The translations under genes and the position numbers were made by a program. 64,000 bases of DNA from Verrucomicrobiaceae bacterium (GTDB lineage: Bacteria > Verrucomicrobiota > Verrucomicrobiia > Verrucomicrobiales > Verrucomicrobiaceae): assembly GCA_027486585.1 (NCBI GenBank), contig JAIXOU010000106.1, positions 124,001-188,000 of the forward strand. The letters are read 5' to 3'. The notes under the pieces were generated by a model that was not told the origin of the DNA, did no database searches, and saw only the letters and a program-made list of their open reading frames with translations. Shown here piece by piece: positions 61,025 through 64,000 of this stretch. The stretch's first letter is position 1. Every line of letters begins with the position of its first letter.

Positions 61025-64000
61025 ATGAAGCACACCCTCCTCACCCTTGCCCTCCTCGGCTCATTCGCGATTGCCCAGGCTCAGGATTACCTCGAAATCG
61101 CCGCCAATCCCGTCGGTGTAGGAAAGGGTAAAACCATTGTGCTCGTGGCAGGTGATGAGGAATATCGCACGGAGGAGACGATGCCGATGCTGGCCAAGAT
61201 CCTGGCAAAAACGCATGGCTTCAATTGCGTGGTGCTCTTTTCCACCGACGAAAAGGAAGGCTTCATCGATCCCAACAATCAAAAGAATATTCGTGGCACC
61301 GAGACGCTGGACAATGCGGATCTCATGATTATCGGCACGCGTTTCCGCCAGCTGCCAGAGGCGCAGTTAGCACCGTTCATGCGCTTCTTGAATGCGGGCA
61401 AGCCGGTCATTGGCTTCCGCACGGCCACTCATGCCTTCTCTGGCAAGGCTCAGACCGGCGACTTCAAATGGGCGGAGTTCGGCCTCAAGATTTTGGGTGA
61501 AAGATGGGTGGCTCACCACGGGGCTCATAAGAAAGAAGGCACACGCAGTGTCTTTGAGCAGGCAAACTTGAAGCACCCTATCTTAAAGGGCGTGGAGGAG
61601 ATCTTTGGCACCAGCGATGTTTATACGGTCAAGAACCTGGATCTGACCAAAGCGACTGTCCTTTTGCGCGGTGCTGTGACGGAGACGCTGAACGATCGAT
61701 CCTATCCGGTGAAGGGTCCTAAAAACGAACCGATGCAGGCGCTGGCTTGGCTCTTTGAATACAAGACACCAGATGGCAAGAGCACTGGCAAATCCTTCTG
61801 CACCACCATGGGAGCCTCCGTCGATTTTGCCGATGAAGATCTCCGCCGACTCATCGTCAATGCCACGCTGCACCTGCTGGGTAGCGAAGTGCCAGCCAAG
61901 GCAAACGTGGACGTCATTGATCCCTTTAAACCAACGATGTATTCCGCGCTGAATAGTGACTATTACAAGCAAATCAAATTGAAGCCCGGCGACTTCGCCA
62001 CGGGTAAAAGCCCTTCGACTGGCCTGCCTGGTGAAAAGAAACCCGAAGCTAAAGCTGCTGCCGAACAGCCGCCTCATGCACCAAATGCTGAGCCAGCCGC
62101 TGCTACCAGCGCCCGCTCTCAAACAGTGTCACCTCCAACCAAAGGCGAGCGCATCGTTTTGATCGGCAATGGTCTGGCCGAGCGTGATGTGTATTACAGC
62201 CGTATCGAGACGGAACTGCATCTGCGTTACCCCGATCAGAATCTGTTCTTCCGTAACATGGGGCATGTCGGAGACACTCCCGGCTTCCGCCCGCATCCGG
62301 CTCGTGTTTCCCAATGGGCGTTCCCAGGCGCTGAGAAGTTCCATCCCGACAAGCAGGTGCATCACGGCAAAGGTTTCTTCTCCACGCCTGATCAGTGGCT
62401 CACTCATCTTCAGGCAGACACCATCGTGGCCTTCTTTGGTTACAATGAATCCTTTGATGGCCCGAGCAAAGTCAGCAACTTCGAAGCCGAGCTAGACGCC
62501 TGGGTGCAGCATACGCTCAGCAAGGCCTACAATGGCAAAACCGCTCCACGCGTGGTGTTAGTTTCACCAGTGGCCTTTGAAAATCAATCCGCTAAGCGTG
62601 ACCTCCCCAATGGCGACAAAGAGAATGCCAATCTCATCCTCTATTCCGCTGCCGTAGAAACCGTGGCCAAAAAGCGTGGCCTGACATTCATCGACCTTTT
62701 CTCGCCCACCAAAGCACTTTACGCCAAAGCCCAACAACCGCTCACAACGGGCGGATTTGTGCCGAATGAAGAAGGCTACAAGCAAGTCGCCGAAATTCTC
62801 AGCACTGGCATTTACGGCCATCAATCACGCGTCTCCAAAGCCGACCCGGAACTTGTTAATGCAGCAGTCAAAGCCAAAGACTATTTCTGGAACAGCGACT
62901 ACAACCTCGTCAATGGCGTTCACTCGCACGGCCAACGCTACAATCCGTATGGACCACAGAACTATCCCGATGAGGTCAAAAAGACCCGCGAAATGGCCGC
63001 TCTGCGTGACACCCTTGTCCACGAAGTCGCCACCTCCAAAAAGACCGATCTCACCGTCGATGATAGCAAGACACACAAGCTAGCCGAGGTGCCAACCAAC
63101 TATGTGCCAAGTGTCAAAAACGGCAGCACCAAGTATCTCTATGGCGACGAAGCGGTGCAATCCCTGACCGTGCCCGAAGGCTACAAAGTTGAGATGTTTG
63201 CGAGCGAAAAGGAGTTCCCAAATCTGGCGAATCCGATGCAGATGTCCTTTGACAACAAAGGCCGTCTTTGGGTGGCCACCATGCCAGCTTATCCTCACTA
63301 TCGTCCTGGTGATAAACTACCCAATGACATGCTCCTGATCTATGAGGACACCAATGGCGACGGTAAAGCTGACAAAGAAACTGTCTTTGCTGACAAGCTG
63401 CATTTGCCCATCGGATTCGAGTTTGCTCCAGAAGGCGTGTACCTTTCTCAAGAGCCAAACCTGGTGCTGCTCAGCGATACCAATGGCGACGACAAAGCTG
63501 ACAAGACCGAGATCATCCTAGGCGGCTTCGACACGCATGACACTCACCACGCCATCAGTGCCTACGCGGCTGATCCCAGCGGTGCCTTTATGATGTGCGA
63601 AGGCGTCTTCCTCCACTCCAATGTCGAAACTTCCTACGGCCCAGTGCGCTGCGTCGATGGTGGATTCTTCCGCTACAGCCCGCAGCGCGGCATGTTAGAG
63701 CGCACCATCCAGATGAGCATCCCCAATCCCTGGGGCTTCATCTTTGACCAATGGGGACAGGACTTCTTCCTTCACACCTCTGGCACCAGCATGAACTGGG
63801 GCCTGCCGGTCTCGGTGAAGCCGACCTTCGGCAGCAAGACGCCTTCCACACCGGACCTCATTCCTTCGGATCAAAAAGTGCGTCCGACATCTGGATTAGA
63901 GATCGTTTCATCACGCCATTTCCCCGATGAAGTTCAGGGCGACATCATGCTCTGCAATGCCATCGGTTTCCTCGGCATCAAGCAGCACAAAATCGTCGAT
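61025..64000 (+). CDS. Secreted ThuA-SGNH-propeller fusion protein (partial, 3' end outside window)
   Basis: ATG 61025 opens a frame of 992 codons to the window end. A signal peptide (MKHTLLTLALLGSFAIAQAQ) is followed by a ThuA-like domain (about 35-290: KTIVLVAGDEEYRTEETMPM, LMIIGTRFRQLPEAQL), a Pro/Ala linker, an SGNH/GDSL hydrolase-like domain (about 370-600: ERIVLIGNGLAERDVYYSRI, FFGYNESFDGPSKVSNFE) and then the Pirellula/Verrucomicrobium-type propeller (from about 714: VPEGYKVEMFASEKEFPNL, DTNGDGKADKETVFADKL). Such proteins often end in a cytochrome c domain, which would lie beyond the window. Likely periplasmic sugar or polysaccharide metabolism. Confidence 0.88.
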   Translation, partial: MKHTLLTLALLGSFAIAQAQDYLEIAANPVGVGKGKTIVLVAGDEEYRTEETMPMLAKILAKTHGFNCVVLFSTDEKEGFIDPNNQKNIRGTETLDNADLMIIGTRFRQLPEAQLAPFMRFLNAGKPVIGFRTATHAFSGKAQTGDFKWAEFGLKILGERWVAHHGAHKKEGTRSVFEQANLKHPILKGVEEIFGTSDVYTVKNLDLTKATVLLRGAVTETLNDRSYPVKGPKNEPMQALAWLFEYKTPDGKSTGKSFCTTMGASVDFADEDLRRLIVNATLHLLGSEVPAKANVDVIDPFKPTMYSALNSDYYKQIKLKPGDFATGKSPSTGLPGEKKPEAKAAAEQPPHAPNAEPAAATSARSQTVSPPTKGERIVLIGNGLAERDVYYSRIETELHLRYPDQNLFFRNMGHVGDTPGFRPHPARVSQWAFPGAEKFHPDKQVHHGKGFFSTPDQWLTHLQADTIVAFFGYNESFDGPSKVSNFEAELDAWVQHTLSKAYNGKTAPRVVLVSPVAFENQSAKRDLPNGDKENANLILYSAAVETVAKKRGLTFIDLFSPTKALYAKAQQPLTTGGFVPNEEGYKQVAEILSTGIYGHQSRVSKADPELVNAAVKAKDYFWNSDYNLVNGVHSHGQRYNPYGPQNYPDEVKKTREMAALRDTLVHEVATSKKTDLTVDDSKTHKLAEVPTNYVPSVKNGSTKYLYGDEAVQSLTVPEGYKVEMFASEKEFPNLANPMQMSFDNKGRLWVATMPAYPHYRPGDKLPNDMLLIYEDTNGDGKADKETVFADKLHLPIGFEFAPEGVYLSQEPNLVLLSDTNGDDKADKTEIILGGFDTHDTHHAISAYAADPSGAFMMCEGVFLHSNVETSYGPVRCVDGGFFRYSPQRGMLERTIQMSIPNPWGFIFDQWGQDFFLHTSGTSMNWGLPVSVKPTFGSKTPSTPDLIPSDQKVRPTSGLEIVSSRHFPDEVQGDIMLCNAIGFLGIKQHKIVD

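Overview
The window looks like a chromosomal segment of a verrucomicrobium, probably Verrucomicrobiaceae (Prosthecobacter-like). This rests on content, not on any database search. It carries the small basic protein seen in Verrucomicrobia and Chlamydiae, a Pirellula/Verrucomicrobium-type propeller protein, several secreted PQQ-like or cytochrome c proteins, and Gram-negative envelope genes (lpxK, a kdsD-type isomerase, OmpA, periplasmic amidase). Genes are dense, lie on both strands and often overlap by 4 bp. I saw no rRNA, tRNA, CRISPR array or transposase gene.

Layout. 0-5.6 kb is core housekeeping: a pseudouridine synthase (cut by the left edge), the small basic protein, a CdaA-type diadenylate cyclase with a truncated YbbR-like partner, panE, hisS and recF. 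5.7-7.5 kb is an accessory island: 16 copies of a 21-bp tandem repeat, a small lipoprotein gene followed by a possible integron attC site, and a long imperfect palindromic element. 7.5-12 kb is an apt-glnD-glycosyltransferase operon. 12-25.7 kb is mostly envelope and secreted proteins: a CxxCH protein, a TPR gluzincin protease, a propeller, a DUF3313 lipoprotein, a PUR-domain protein, an L,D-transpeptidase, rhodanese, DUF1802, the lpxK operon, a LysM lipoprotein and a serpin. 25.8-31.3 kb holds a sugar-acid dehydratase and a four-gene run ending in an ammonium transporter and an OmpA-like protein. 31.6-44.3 kb holds a DHDPS-family lyase, an amidase, a propeller-cytochrome c protein, a PilZ-like protein, an FAD oxidoreductase, a KdsD-type isomerase, an M50-HlyD fusion, another PQQ-like propeller and a KDPG aldolase.

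The most interesting part is 44.3-60.8 kb. Eleven minus-strand genes lie between 59996 and 47572 with gaps of at most 41 bp or 4-bp overlaps; a twelfth lies upstream across a 348-bp gap. In transcription order they encode a DUF3570-like outer-membrane protein, ApbE flavin transferase, a TlpA-like thioredoxin, a DUF4266-like Gly/Cys-tailed lipoprotein, a 1361-residue Ig-repeat protein, YceI, a type III polyketide synthase, an FAD monooxygenase, a methyltransferase, an acyl carrier protein and a ketosynthase. A shortened RND transporter converges on the end of this run, with a second methyltransferase divergent from it. I infer a pathway for a phenolic lipid or quinone-like molecule, possibly linked to an extracytoplasmic flavin/thiol redox system. 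The link between the two halves rests only on synteny.

The right end (61.0-64.0 kb) is a long secreted fusion protein (ThuA-like, SGNH hydrolase-like and propeller regions) that runs off the window.
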